Source: an uncultured Erythrobacter sp.
Lineage (GTDB): Bacteria; Pseudomonadota; Alphaproteobacteria; Sphingomonadales; Sphingomonadaceae
Length of the DNA: 64,000 nt
Direction of reading: 5' to 3'
Assembly (NCBI GenBank): GCA_947502305.1
Contig: CANMZA010000001.1
Coordinates: forward strand, 1,798,001 to 1,862,000
In this document: piece by piece, positions 1 to 7,897 of the stretch
How positions within the stretch are numbered: the first letter of the stretch is position 1
How the letters are laid out: each line of letters opens with the position of its first letter
Made by a program: the position numbers and the translations under genes
The notes under the pieces: model-generated
What the model saw: only the letters and a program-made list of their open reading frames with translations
Told to the model about the DNA's origin: nothing
Database searches by the model: none

Positions 1-294
1 GGGCTTGATCTGGAAAAGACTTATCAGGCCATTTCCGGCGGCGCAGCGCAAAGCTGGCAGATGGACAATCGCTGGGCGACGATGACAGCGGACAGTTTTG
101 ATTTTGGCTTTGCCGTGGATTGGATGCGCAAGGATTTGGGCTATGCGCTGGATGAGGCAAAACGCCTTGGCCTGTCATCCCCGATCACCGCCATGGTCGA
201 TCAATTCTATGCCGATGTGCAAGCGCAAGGCGGCAACCGGCTCGACACCAGCGCGCTGGTGACGCGGCTTCCTAAATCTTCAAATTCAAAATGA
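1..294 (+). CDS. 3-hydroxyisobutyrate dehydrogenase-like NAD(P) oxidoreductase, C-terminal part
   Basis: The frame is open from base 1 and ends with TGA at 292-294, so only the last 97 residues are present and the start lies outside the window. The visible part is the all-helical C-terminal domain of the beta-hydroxyacid dehydrogenase family. It carries the family stretch FxxxWMRKDLGYALDEA, which in known members supplies the second half of the substrate site, followed by the GGNRLDTSAL tail. Family members oxidise 3-hydroxyisobutyrate (valine catabolism) or reduce tartronate semialdehyde, and the Rossmann half needed to decide is missing. Its stop overlaps the first possible ATG of the next gene (ATGA), so the two genes may be co-transcribed. 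Confidence 0.85.
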   Translation, partial: GLDLEKTYQAISGGAAQSWQMDNRWATMTADSFDFGFAVDWMRKDLGYALDEAKRLGLSSPITAMVDQFYADVQAQGGNRLDTSALVTRLPKSSNSK

Positions 295-302
295 GACTTC
301 GC

Positions 303-1958
303 ATGATCCGCAAAACCCTGACCGCCGCTTTGTTTGCCTCCGCCGCTTTGTTTGCCCAGCCCGCGGCTGCGGACACGATGCTCTATAATGTCGACGGGGT
401 GACGATTGACGAAAACGGCGATGTGAAACGTTTCACCGCCTTGGTTTTCGATAAAGACGGGCGGATCACGCACACGCTGGAACGCGGCGAGGAACGTCCA
501 GAGGATATCGAATTTGCGCTGGATGGCGAGGGGCAGGTGATGCTGCCGGGAATGATCGACGCGCATGTCCATGTGATGGATATCGGATTCGCCGCGCTCA
601 CGCTCGATCTGTCTGACACAGACAGTCTCGAAGGGGCGCTGGCGAAAATCGCGGCGTTTGCTGAGGAGAATCCGGGGCGTCCATGGATATTGGGGCGCGG
701 GTGGAATCAGGAAAAGTGGGGCTTGGGCCGCTTTCCCACCGCCGCTGAATTGGATGCAATTGTACCGGATCGCCCGGTCTGGTTGGAACGCGCGGACAAT
801 CACGCTAATTGGGCGAACACGATGGCGATGGAAATCGCCGGAGTAACCGCCGAGACGCGCGATCCAGAAGGTGGCCGCGTGATCCGTGATTCGGCGGGCA
901 ATCCCACCGGCATTTTCATCGACAATGCCAACGTTCTGGTCGGGAGCAGTGTCCCTGCCCCGCGTCCGAAAGATCTGGATGCTGCCTTTGCTTTGGCTCA
1001 ACAAGGGTTGCTGGCCAATGGCATCACCGCCGTTGCCGATATGGGCACCACGATAGAAGATTGGCAGACATTCCGCCGTGCAGCTGATCTTGGCCAAATG
1101 CGCATCCGCATCATGTCCTATGCCGACAGTCCGGAAACGATGGATCTGATCGGCGGCCCCGGCCCGACCCCGTGGCTCTATGAAGACCGCCTGCGGCTGA
1201 ACGGGATTAAGCTGTATCTCGATGGCGCGCTGGGTTCGCGCGGCGCTGTGTTGAAAGAACCGTATGAAGACGAGCCCGGCACGAGCGGCCTCGCTCTGAC
1301 CACGCCCGCAGAATTGCGCAACCGGATGAGCCGCGCCGCACTCAACAATTTCCAAACCGCCGTCCATGCAATCGGCGATGCGGCCAATGCCGATGTGTTG
1401 ATGGCAATCGCGGAGCTGTCCGAAACCTATACGGGGGATCGCCGCTGGCGGATCGAACATGCACAGATCGTGGATGTGGCTGATCTGGCGCGCTTTGGCG
1501 AACACGGCGTGATTGCCTCGATGCAACCGCTGCACCAGACCTCTGACCGGACAATGGCGGAGGCACGATTGGGCGAAGATCGCCTGGGCGGCGCTTATGC
1601 GTGGCGCAGCGTCATCGAGGTTGGCGGACGGCTGGCCTTTGGGTCAGACGCCCCGGTTGAACCCGCCGACGCCTTCGCCGGGCTTTCGGTCGCGATCAGC
1701 CGCACGGACGCAGCAGGGCAGCCTTTTGGCGGCTGGCGCGCGCAGGAGGCAGTGAGCCGCGAACAAGCGCTCGCCGCGTTCACATCAGGCGCAGCCTATG
1801 CGGGGTTTGCCGATGGCCGGTTTGGCCGCCTGATCCCCGGAGAGAGAGCCGATTTCCTATTCGTGGACCGCGACCCCCTGCTCGCTTCCCCCAGCGACAT
1901 TCGCAACACGCAGGTGCGTGAGGTTTGGCTGAACGGGGCGCGCGTCTTCGCGCAGTAA
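303..1958 (+). CDS. Exported amidohydrolase family protein (YtcJ-like, amidohydrolase 3)
   Basis: This 551-residue protein starts with a clear signal peptide (MIRKTL, hydrophobic Ala/Leu core, QPAAA-D cleavage), so it probably acts in the periplasm. Metal-site motifs of the amidohydrolase superfamily are visible: DAHVHVMD near residue 85, a YLDGALGSRGA segment, HAIGDAAN, HAQIV, and the late FGSDAPVEP aspartate motif. Length and motif order match the YtcJ-like amidohydrolase 3 group, which hydrolyses C-N bonds of N-acyl or cyclic substrates. The substrate cannot be read from sequence. An alternative ATG at 291 overlaps the upstream stop codon. I prefer 303 because it gives a compact signal peptide. 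Confidence 0.88.
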   Translation: MIRKTLTAALFASAALFAQPAAADTMLYNVDGVTIDENGDVKRFTALVFDKDGRITHTLERGEERPEDIEFALDGEGQVMLPGMIDAHVHVMDIGFAALTLDLSDTDSLEGALAKIAAFAEENPGRPWILGRGWNQEKWGLGRFPTAAELDAIVPDRPVWLERADNHANWANTMAMEIAGVTAETRDPEGGRVIRDSAGNPTGIFIDNANVLVGSSVPAPRPKDLDAAFALAQQGLLANGITAVADMGTTIEDWQTFRRAADLGQMRIRIMSYADSPETMDLIGGPGPTPWLYEDRLRLNGIKLYLDGALGSRGAVLKEPYEDEPGTSGLALTTPAELRNRMSRAALNNFQTAVHAIGDAANADVLMAIAELSETYTGDRRWRIEHAQIVDVADLARFGEHGVIASMQPLHQTSDRTMAEARLGEDRLGGAYAWRSVIEVGGRLAFGSDAPVEPADAFAGLSVAISRTDAAGQPFGGWRAQEAVSREQALAAFTSGAAYAGFADGRFGRLIPGERADFLFVDRDPLLASPSDIRNTQVREVWLNGARVFAQ

Positions 1959-2372
1959 TCGCGCCAACGACTGCTAATAAACACGGCTCAATTTCTTAGC
2001 GCATTCCAGACAAACCCCTAGGTAGTGCGCCCTAGGTGCTTGATTCGCGCCGCGACTTTCATAATTTGGTCACAGATTGGAATCATAGAGAGCGCCAAGA
2101 ACGAGGGGAACTTTCCGCGTTTGGTTTGGTTTTCTTAGTGATCAAGACGGTCCATTTGAGCAGAATCATTGTGCGGGTGCGAAGTATCGCCCCTCTCATT
2201 GACCATCTGGTAAGTGAGGCAATTGGGTCACATAGGGCGTAACTTATTGATTTTAGGCTGTTCTGCTGGCGCCCCCAGATGCAGTTTTTTACGTGTTTGG
2301 GGTTGTCACAAATGACGTGCTCGCATATTTAAAAGGTCGAGTTTAGTCGCAGAAACTCAAAGGAGACGATTA
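1959..2372. other. 414-nt intergenic region
   Basis: No convincing gene. A 68-codon frame at 2036-2242 has no ribosome binding site and looks random. The region holds a short direct repeat CCTAGGT at 2017-2023 and 2031-2037, and the promoter of the downstream small gene near its right end. It is visibly more AT-rich than its surroundings. Confidence 0.6.
2303..2331 (+). promoter_or_regulatory. Sigma-70-type promoter for the 72-residue small protein
   Basis: TTGTCA at 2303-2308 and TATTTA at 2326-2331 are separated by 17 nt, about 40 nt before the start codon. The spacing is ideal and the local AT content is high. The call rests on consensus match only. Confidence 0.5.
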
Positions 2373-2591
2373 ATGAAATTCCGTAATCTCGCTCTGGCTA
2401 CTGCAGCGCTTTCGCTTGCAGCATCGCCGGCCATCGCAGAAGCCGCGTTTGAGCGTTCGGTTGCACCCGTTGAAAGCGAAAGCGAATTGCAGGGTGGTTC
2501 CACTCTGTTGATCGCATTGCTTGCCGCGGCTGCAGTTGTTGCTGGCGTTGTTGTCATCGCTGATGACGACGATTCGGTTAGCGCTGGCTAA
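2373..2591 (+). CDS. Small secreted or membrane protein of unknown function
   Basis: This is a 72-residue protein with a well-placed Shine-Dalgarno sequence (AAAGGAGA, 2359-2366). It has an N-terminal signal peptide of about 22 residues ending SPAIAEA, a short polar stretch with alternating Glu and Ser, one strong transmembrane helix (about residues 48-62) and a DDDD acidic end. I do not recognise the family. It has its own promoter and terminator, so it is a monocistronic unit and probably abundant. The layout (signal peptide, helix, acidic tail) suggests an envelope peptide. No catalytic motif is visible. Confidence 0.75.
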   Translation: MKFRNLALATAALSLAASPAIAEAAFERSVAPVESESELQGGSTLLIALLAAAAVVAGVVVIADDDDSVSAG

Positions 2592-2629
2592 TTCTGACGC
2601 CTTCTTCAGAAGGTTTTGCAGACAGTTTT

Positions 2630-2662
2630 AAAGAGGCTCCGGTTTTCCGGGGCCTCTTTTTT
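2630..2662 (+). terminator. Rho-independent terminator of the small protein gene
   Basis: AGAGGCTCCGG and CCGGGGCCTCT form an 11-bp stem with one G-U pair around a TTTT loop, followed by a run of T. It sits 40 nt after the stop codon. Confidence 0.85.
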
Positions 2663-2740
2663 ATGCGCTATTCCCGTTTGAAACTCAGCTTTTGAAACCG
2701 GGCTCTTGAAACTGGGCTCCGAAAAGGCCGCACCTAAAAC

Positions 2741-3571
2741 TCAGGCGGTTTCTTCGTTGCTCTCAGTCTCATTGGCGGCGTCATCATCGCTTCCGATGAC
2801 TGCATCATCCGCTCGTTTCATCGTGCGTTCTTGTATTCGCATCAGTAACAAGGACCCTTCGAACAGCAGCAAGAGGGGGATCGCCAAAATCACCTGACTG
2901 CCCGGATCGGGCGGCGTCACGATCGCGCCCAAGGCGACAATCCCAACAATGACATAGCGGCGCGCGCCTGCCAGTTGTTCGCGCGTCACGATCCCTGCGC
3001 GGTGCAGCAACATCAGCAAAACTGGCAGCAAAAACGTTATGCCAAATGCCAAAATAAACTGCATCACCAGGCTGAGATACTCGCCTGCCGACGGCAGTGC
3101 CTGCACCTCCAGCCCGCCTGCTTCGCCGCCGAAACCAAGGAACCACTTAAACGCGGTCGGCATCACAATGTAATAAGCGAGCGATGCGCCGCCAATAAAC
3201 AGCACGGGGGTCGCAATCAGGAAAGGCAGGAACGCCTTCTTTTCCTTCGCATACAGGCCGGGGGCGACGAAGGCCCACAATTGGTTCGCAATAATCGGGA
3301 AACTGCACATGAAGCCAGCAAACAAGGCGACCCGTAATTCGACGAAGAAAATCTCTGGCAGTTTTGTGAAGATCAACTGGCCCTCCCCTTCGGGAAAGGC
3401 GTCTTTGAGCGGTTGGACCAAGAAGCCGAGGATCGGGTCGGCAAAATAGAGGCAGATCGCAAAGCCAATCACCAGGGCAATGACAGAGCGCACAAGCCGC
3501 GTGCGCAATTCGATCAAATGATCGAGCAGCGGCGCGCGCGATTCGTCAATATCGTCGATCTCAAATGCCAT
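2741..3571 (-). CDS. tatC: Twin-arginine translocase subunit TatC
   Basis: This 276-residue polytopic membrane protein recognises twin-arginine signal peptides and forms the core of the Tat export channel with TatA and TatB. The family signature DHLIELRTRL is at residues 17-26, just before the first membrane helix. Six hydrophobic segments follow, with the conserved periplasmic FVAPGLYAKEK stretch. The tail after the last helix is longer than in E. coli TatC and ends in an acidic, Asp/Glu-rich stretch. It lies 9 nt behind tatB and is the last gene of the argS-to-tatC run, so it is presumably translated from the tatABC message. Confidence 0.97.
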   Translation of the reverse strand: MAFEIDDIDESRAPLLDHLIELRTRLVRSVIALVIGFAICLYFADPILGFLVQPLKDAFPEGEGQLIFTKLPEIFFVELRVALFAGFMCSFPIIANQLWAFVAPGLYAKEKKAFLPFLIATPVLFIGGASLAYYIVMPTAFKWFLGFGGEAGGLEVQALPSAGEYLSLVMQFILAFGITFLLPVLLMLLHRAGIVTREQLAGARRYVIVGIVALGAIVTPPDPGSQVILAIPLLLLFEGSLLLMRIQERTMKRADDAVIGSDDDAANETESNEETA

Positions 3572-3580
3572 CGCCGCCGA

Positions 3581-4036
3581 CTATTCGCTGGACTTGGGTG
3601 ATTGAGGAGCAGGCCCAGAAACTGGCGGAGAAGCGGGCGGCGCGCTTCCTGCCGATTTCGGCAGCGCAGGGGCGCTAACCGCGACATCCTTCACCGACTT
3701 CGCCGTTTCGGCCGAAGTTTGCGCAGGCACAGAATCCGGCTCCGCGACCTTTGGCGGTGGTCCGGTCATCACCGGCTCGCCAGCGGCGGCTTCACTTTGC
3801 GCGGCGGAGCTCTTCATGATTGCTTCGTTCTGGGCTTTCCACTTGGCTTCCATATCCTCCAGCTCAGCCTCACGAACCATCGCGTCGACGCCGGTGCGGA
3901 AATGGGAGGAAACCTTGCGCACTTTTCCAATCCACCGCCCTGCCGTGCGCATGGCGCGCGGCATGTCTTTTGGGCCGATCACAAGGACCGCAACGATGAT
4001 GATCACCAACAGTTCAGCGGCGCCAATATCGAACAT
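3581..4036 (-). CDS. tatB: Sec-independent translocase protein TatB
   Basis: This 151-residue protein has one N-terminal membrane helix (MFDIGAAELLVIIIVAVLVI), then GPKDMP and an amphipathic helix, which is the diagnostic TatB plan. The rest is a low-complexity Ala/Pro/Ser tail with no fixed fold expected. TatB pairs with TatC to receive folded twin-arginine substrates. It lies between tatA and tatC in the usual order, 64 nt after tatA. Confidence 0.95.
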   Translation of the reverse strand: MFDIGAAELLVIIIVAVLVIGPKDMPRAMRTAGRWIGKVRKVSSHFRTGVDAMVREAELEDMEAKWKAQNEAIMKSSAAQSEAAAGEPVMTGPPPKVAEPDSVPAQTSAETAKSVKDVAVSAPALPKSAGSAPPASPPVSGPAPQSPKSSE

Positions 4037-4100
4037 TTCGTGCCTTTATGTCCGCCAAAATTCCGTAACCCCCAGATCGGGAGCTTGCGATGCGTTTGAA

Positions 4101-4358
4101 TCAGTTTGAAGAATCAGTGGTTTCGGCGGCCTTCGCGTCTCGCTCAGCAGCGGGCGCGACATCCGGGGCAGCATCCTTTGCAGGAGCTTCTATCTGAGCT
4201 TTCGAAGCGGGCGTTTCGGCCTCTTCTTCATTCATGCCCTTTTTGAAGCTTGAAATGCCTTTGCCGAAATCGCCCATCATCTCTGCGATCCGCCCACGCC
4301 CAAACAGGACGAGAACGACGAGTGCAATAATCAAAAGCTGCGGCCAACCAATGCCCAT
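4101..4358 (-). CDS. tatA: Sec-independent translocase protein TatA
   Basis: This 85-residue protein starts with a short membrane helix and the FGRGR hinge, followed by the amphipathic segment [19 protein letters not shown] and an acidic tail. It lacks the GPKDMP signature of TatB, which settles the assignment. TatA multimerises to form the variable-size translocation pore. It lies 93 nt behind scpB, a gap large enough to hold an internal promoter, though I cannot name one. Confidence 0.95.
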   Translation of the reverse strand: MGIGWPQLLIIALVVLVLFGRGRIAEMMGDFGKGISSFKKGMNEEEAETPASKAQIEAPAKDAAPDVAPAAERDAKAAETTDSSN

Positions 4359-4451
4359 GCGAATTCTCTCTCATTTGCCCAATCGGGGCGGTGCAGCGTT
4401 CAATATAGGGATGAAGAGCGCCCGGCGCCAGCCTGATAGCGCGCTTGGCTC

Positions 4452-5138
4452 TTAATCCGCGGTGTTCTCGGCCTCTTCACTGGCTTGGCCCTCGGCCTCG
4501 GCACCAGTCTCGGCGTCTTCAGCTTCTGCTGCTTCTGCATCACCGCCGCCCATCAGATCGTCAAACGCATCGTCGACCGGGTCAAGCAAGCCTGACGCCC
4601 GCAATTCCTCCATCCCCGGCAAATCCCGCCGCGAGGTGAGGCCGAAATGGTCGAGGAAATCGGGAGTGGTCGCATAGATCACCGGGCGTCCTGGCACTTC
4701 GCGGCGACCGGCCAGTTTGATCCAGCCCGCCTCCATCAAAACATCCAAAGTGCCCCCGCTGGTTTGCACACCGCGAATTGATTCAATTTCTGCCCGGCTG
4801 ACGGGTTCATGATAGGCTATAATCGCCAAGACTTCGGTGGCGGCGCGGCTTAGGCGGCGGACTTGCTCTTTTTCGCGGCGCAACAAATGCGCCAAATCGG
4901 GTGCGGTCTCGAAATGCCAGCGTTTGCCGCGCTCCACCAAATGCACGCCGCGTTTCTCGTAATGCACCGATAATGCCGCCAATGCGTCACGGATCAGAGC
5001 CTTATCCAGCCCGCCCAAATGCGCCGCCATTGCATCAATGCTCAGCGGTTCCTCTGCGGCAAACAAAGTCGCCTCCAACCCGCGTTCGATATCATCGGGA
5101 TTGCCTGCTGATGCGGCGCTGCCTGTTTCCTCGCTCAT
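4452..5138 (-). CDS. scpB: Segregation and condensation protein B
   Basis: This 228-residue protein partners ScpA and SMC in the chromosome condensin. The two winged-helix domains fill about residues 14-180, including the conserved EVLAIIAYHEPVSRAEIE and RGVQTSGGTLDVL motifs typical of ScpB. The C-terminal 40 residues are an Ala/Glu-rich acidic tail. Its ATG overlaps the scpA stop by 4 nt, implying coupled translation and equal dosage. Confidence 0.95.
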   Translation of the reverse strand: MSEETGSAASAGNPDDIERGLEATLFAAEEPLSIDAMAAHLGGLDKALIRDALAALSVHYEKRGVHLVERGKRWHFETAPDLAHLLRREKEQVRRLSRAATEVLAIIAYHEPVSRAEIESIRGVQTSGGTLDVLMEAGWIKLAGRREVPGRPVIYATTPDFLDHFGLTSRRDLPGMEELRASGLLDPVDDAFDDLMGGGDAEAAEAEDAETGAEAEGQASEEAENTAD

Positions 5139-5989
5139 ACCCGCTCGCTCTCTTTCAGGCGGCGAATGCGCAGCGGCTCAAACGCTCCTTCTTGCGCAAT
5201 CTCCGCCCGGCCAAGCCGTGCCAGTTCAAGCGCCGCGACGAAACTTGAGGCGAGCGCCGATTTGCGCAGTTCCGGCTCCGCATGGCGCGGCAGGAAATCG
5301 CGGATTTCCATCCATTCCAGCGTCACCCCCAACATTGCCGAAACACGGTCAAGCGCGCTGTCCAAAGTCATCACTGGCCGATCTGACACATGATAGATGC
5401 GCGGCGCGGTGCGCGCTTTCACTTGGCCATAGGCTTGGATGAGAGAGAAGGCGTCGCTCCGCCACAAAGTCTTACGGTCCGTGCGCAGCCCTTCCGGTGC
5501 GCCGCGTGTGAAAATATCGCGCCCAATCCGGTCGCGTGCCATCAACCGCGCCGCCGCTTCGCGCATCGCGCCGAGCCGTTGCAGACGCAGTTGGAGCCGC
5601 AAGGCGAGTTCTTCGGGGCTGGGGTCCTCCTGTTCTTCCTTTGGCAGCAAAAGAGCGGATTTGAGATAAGCAAGCCACGCCGCCATCACCAGATAATCGG
5701 CCGCCAATTCCAATCGCAAATCCTGCGCACGCTCAATATAATCAAGATATTGATCGACCAGAGCGAGGATCGAAATTGCCCGCAAATCAACCTTTTGCCG
5801 GCGCGACAGGTCGAGCAGCAAATCCAGCGGCCCTTCCCACCCGTCAAGCTCAAGGTACAGCGCCTCATCACCAGATTTTGCGCCCGGAACGCCGGCTTCA
5901 TCGCCCCACCCCGCGTGCATCTCAGCCGTCGGTTCGGGCGCATTCATGGCGCCGCCGGTTAGCATGAAGCCGTCTTCGCTCTCGCTCAT
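5135..5989 (-). CDS. scpA: Segregation and condensation protein A (kleisin)
   Basis: This 284-residue bacterial kleisin bridges the SMC heads in the condensin complex. The N-terminal domain motif GWEGPLDLLLDLSRRQKVDL lies near residue 51. The helical stretch DYLVMAAWLAYLKSALLLP and the C-terminal winged helix (SSFVAALELARLGRAEIAQ) follow. It has an extra N-terminal segment of about 45 residues ahead of the kleisin domain. It overlaps nagZ by 4 nt upstream and scpB by 4 nt downstream, so three unrelated functions are translationally linked. Confidence 0.95.
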   Translation of the reverse strand: MSESEDGFMLTGGAMNAPEPTAEMHAGWGDEAGVPGAKSGDEALYLELDGWEGPLDLLLDLSRRQKVDLRAISILALVDQYLDYIERAQDLRLELAADYLVMAAWLAYLKSALLLPKEEQEDPSPEELALRLQLRLQRLGAMREAAARLMARDRIGRDIFTRGAPEGLRTDRKTLWRSDAFSLIQAYGQVKARTAPRIYHVSDRPVMTLDSALDRVSAMLGVTLEWMEIRDFLPRHAEPELRKSALASSFVAALELARLGRAEIAQEGAFEPLRIRRLKESERV

Positions 5990-7008
5990 GCCGCCGCTCC
6001 GCTCAGCACCAGCAAAGCATCTCGTTTGGCCAGCAATTCCGCCTGTTCCGCGCCAATATCATCAGCAACCCGAGTAGCGTCGAGCGCACGGTCCAAACGC
6101 GTGGCGGTCTCCTCGCTCATTGTCGGAAGAGCCTCGCAAATGCCCGTCATGTGGTCCATCTTAGCCCAGCAATTGAGGATGATGTCGCAGCCTGCCGCAT
6201 GGGCCTTTACAGAACGCTCAGGGATCGTTCCCTTAAGCGCCTCCATATCAATATCGTCGGTCAATAGCAGGCCATCAAAGCCGATTGCGCCGCGAATAAT
6301 ATCGCCGATGATTGTAGGGGACAGGGTCGCGGGCTGCTCTGCATCCCAGACGGGGAATTTGAGGTGGCCGGTCATGCCAATCAGCGCCGAATTCAGCGCA
6401 CGGAAGGGCGCAATGTCGTGCTCCAATTCCTCTGCGCTCGCATGGACTGTCGGCATTTCTTTATGCGTATCGACCATGCTGCGACCGTGGCCGGGCATGT
6501 GTTTTATGCACCCGGTGACGCCGCCCGCCGCCAATCCATCCAAAATCGCCCGGCCAATCGCCGCCACTTGCACCGGATCACGGCCCAAAGACCGATCACC
6601 AATTACATCATGCGCGCCCATCTGCCGCACGTCGAGCGGGGGATGATAATCGACCGTAATGCCCATCGCGGCGAGTTCGAGCGCCATCGCTTTCGCCCCA
6701 GCGCGGGCCGCTTCAATCGCGCTGGCAGGGGCGATATTATACAGACGGTCAAACGCCTCGCCCGCCGGATAGGCGGCCCAATGCGGCGGGCGCAGTCGCG
6801 CGACCCGTCCGCCTTCTTGGTCGATAGAAATGAGCAAGCGCTCACGGCCATGCAGAGCCCGCAATTCATCGGTCAAAGCGCGCAGCTGCTCCGGATCCTC
6901 GCAATTGCGCCCGAACAGAATATAGCCAGCCGGGTCCGCCTCGCGGAAGAAAGCGCGCTCATCAGCCGTCAGCTTGGGGCCAGAGCATCCGAAAATTGCC
7001 GGTGTCAT
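5986..7008 (-). CDS. nagZ: Beta-N-acetylhexosaminidase (GH3), peptidoglycan recycling
   Basis: This 340-residue cytosolic glycoside hydrolase family 3 enzyme removes GlcNAc from GlcNAc-anhydroMurNAc-peptides during cell-wall recycling. The single-domain NagZ motifs are present: KHMPGHGRSMVDTHKEMP, which holds the catalytic His loop, and LLLTDDIDMEAL, which supplies the nucleophilic Asp. The ATG at 7008 is chosen because MTPAIFGCSGPKLT resembles known NagZ N-termini. A TTG at 7044 would add 12 residues. It is followed directly by scpA with a 4-nt overlap. Confidence 0.93.
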   Translation of the reverse strand: MTPAIFGCSGPKLTADERAFFREADPAGYILFGRNCEDPEQLRALTDELRALHGRERLLISIDQEGGRVARLRPPHWAAYPAGEAFDRLYNIAPASAIEAARAGAKAMALELAAMGITVDYHPPLDVRQMGAHDVIGDRSLGRDPVQVAAIGRAILDGLAAGGVTGCIKHMPGHGRSMVDTHKEMPTVHASAEELEHDIAPFRALNSALIGMTGHLKFPVWDAEQPATLSPTIIGDIIRGAIGFDGLLLTDDIDMEALKGTIPERSVKAHAAGCDIILNCWAKMDHMTGICEALPTMSEETATRLDRALDATRVADDIGAEQAELLAKRDALLVLSGAAA

Positions 7009-7139
7009 GGAACTGAGCTTTGCAGCGGGCGGGCAATCAGGCAAGCGCGCTAACCATCCACATCCGAGTTTTCCCTAGGAATAGGGGCCAGCCGGAAGAA
7101 TACGGACGCAAAGCCCCCGTAATCCAGCGCGCCTCACCC

Positions 7140-7859
7140 TTACGGTTTGACCTGACAATCCAGCCCGTCAGCCTTCAAAGCCGCGCACATCTGATCCGCT
7201 GCTGCCCGATCGCTGGCCACTGCCTGAAGCCGGTAGACCGTGCCGATATCCACTGTACCTTCTTCAATCCGGTAACGCGCACCAGACAATGCATCGGTGC
7301 GGCGGCTGAGATCATTCCAACCTTGCTCAGCGCGAGCGCGTGAACTGTAGGCAGCAAGTTGAACGCCAACGCCAGAAGCGCCGCTGCTCGAACCGTTTCC
7401 AGATGCGCCAGACGCATTGCCAGAACCGTTCGCAGCATTTCCATCGGCGCCAGATGAACCATCCGCGCCGCCGGAACCGCCAGCACCATCTGTGTTCATC
7501 ACACCTTCGCGCGTGCCGCCTTCGCCAACAACCGGAGCGACATTGCCCGTGCCGTCAAATTCGCGGCCTCCCGGGTCGTCCGGGCGGGTTTTGACCGGGC
7601 CTTCTGGCGCTTCGATAGTGCTGCCATCGGCGACCATCGCCGCGTCGCCGCTTTTGTTGCTAAAATGCCAAACGGCGCCAACCACGCAGGCCAAAATCGT
7701 CAGCAGGATGAGCGCAAAGCCGATGACCTGCGCGATATCCACGCCGCTAATGCCGTCATCTTCTTCATCCGCCTCTAGCCAAGGCAGACTGTCGTCTTCT
7801 GTGAGGTCCAATTCGCCTTCCGACGTTTCGACTTCCTCATATTCGGCTTCAATAATCAC
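7140..7859 (-). CDS. SPOR-domain membrane protein
   Basis: This 239-residue protein has an acidic cytoplasmic N-terminus (about 1-40), one membrane helix (about 44-66), a long Gly/Ser/Ala low-complexity linker (about 110-160) and a C-terminal SPOR domain (about 162-239, GVQLAAYSSRARAEQGW...). SPOR domains bind denuded glycan strands at the division septum, so it probably acts in the periplasm at the septum. The start is a GTG. I see no in-frame ATG before it and the argS stop lies only 38 nt upstream. Its position between argS and nagZ fits a cell-wall role. Confidence 0.88.
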   Translation of the reverse strand: MIIEAEYEEVETSEGELDLTEDDSLPWLEADEEDDGISGVDIAQVIGFALILLTILACVVGAVWHFSNKSGDAAMVADGSTIEAPEGPVKTRPDDPGGREFDGTGNVAPVVGEGGTREGVMNTDGAGGSGGADGSSGADGNAANGSGNASGASGNGSSSGASGVGVQLAAYSSRARAEQGWNDLSRRTDALSGARYRIEEGTVDIGTVYRLQAVASDRAAADQMCAALKADGLDCQVKP

Positions 7860-7897
7860 CGATCCTGCACCCTCTTCAATTGGCTCATCTTCAGCGT

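Noticed and set aside
207..1535. Long open frame on the minus strand (442 codons)
   Set aside because: It is the antisense shadow of the amidohydrolase gene, with atypical Cys/His/Arg-rich composition and no ribosome site.
2036..2242. 68-codon frame between the amidohydrolase and small protein genes
   Set aside because: No ribosome site and a random-looking composition.
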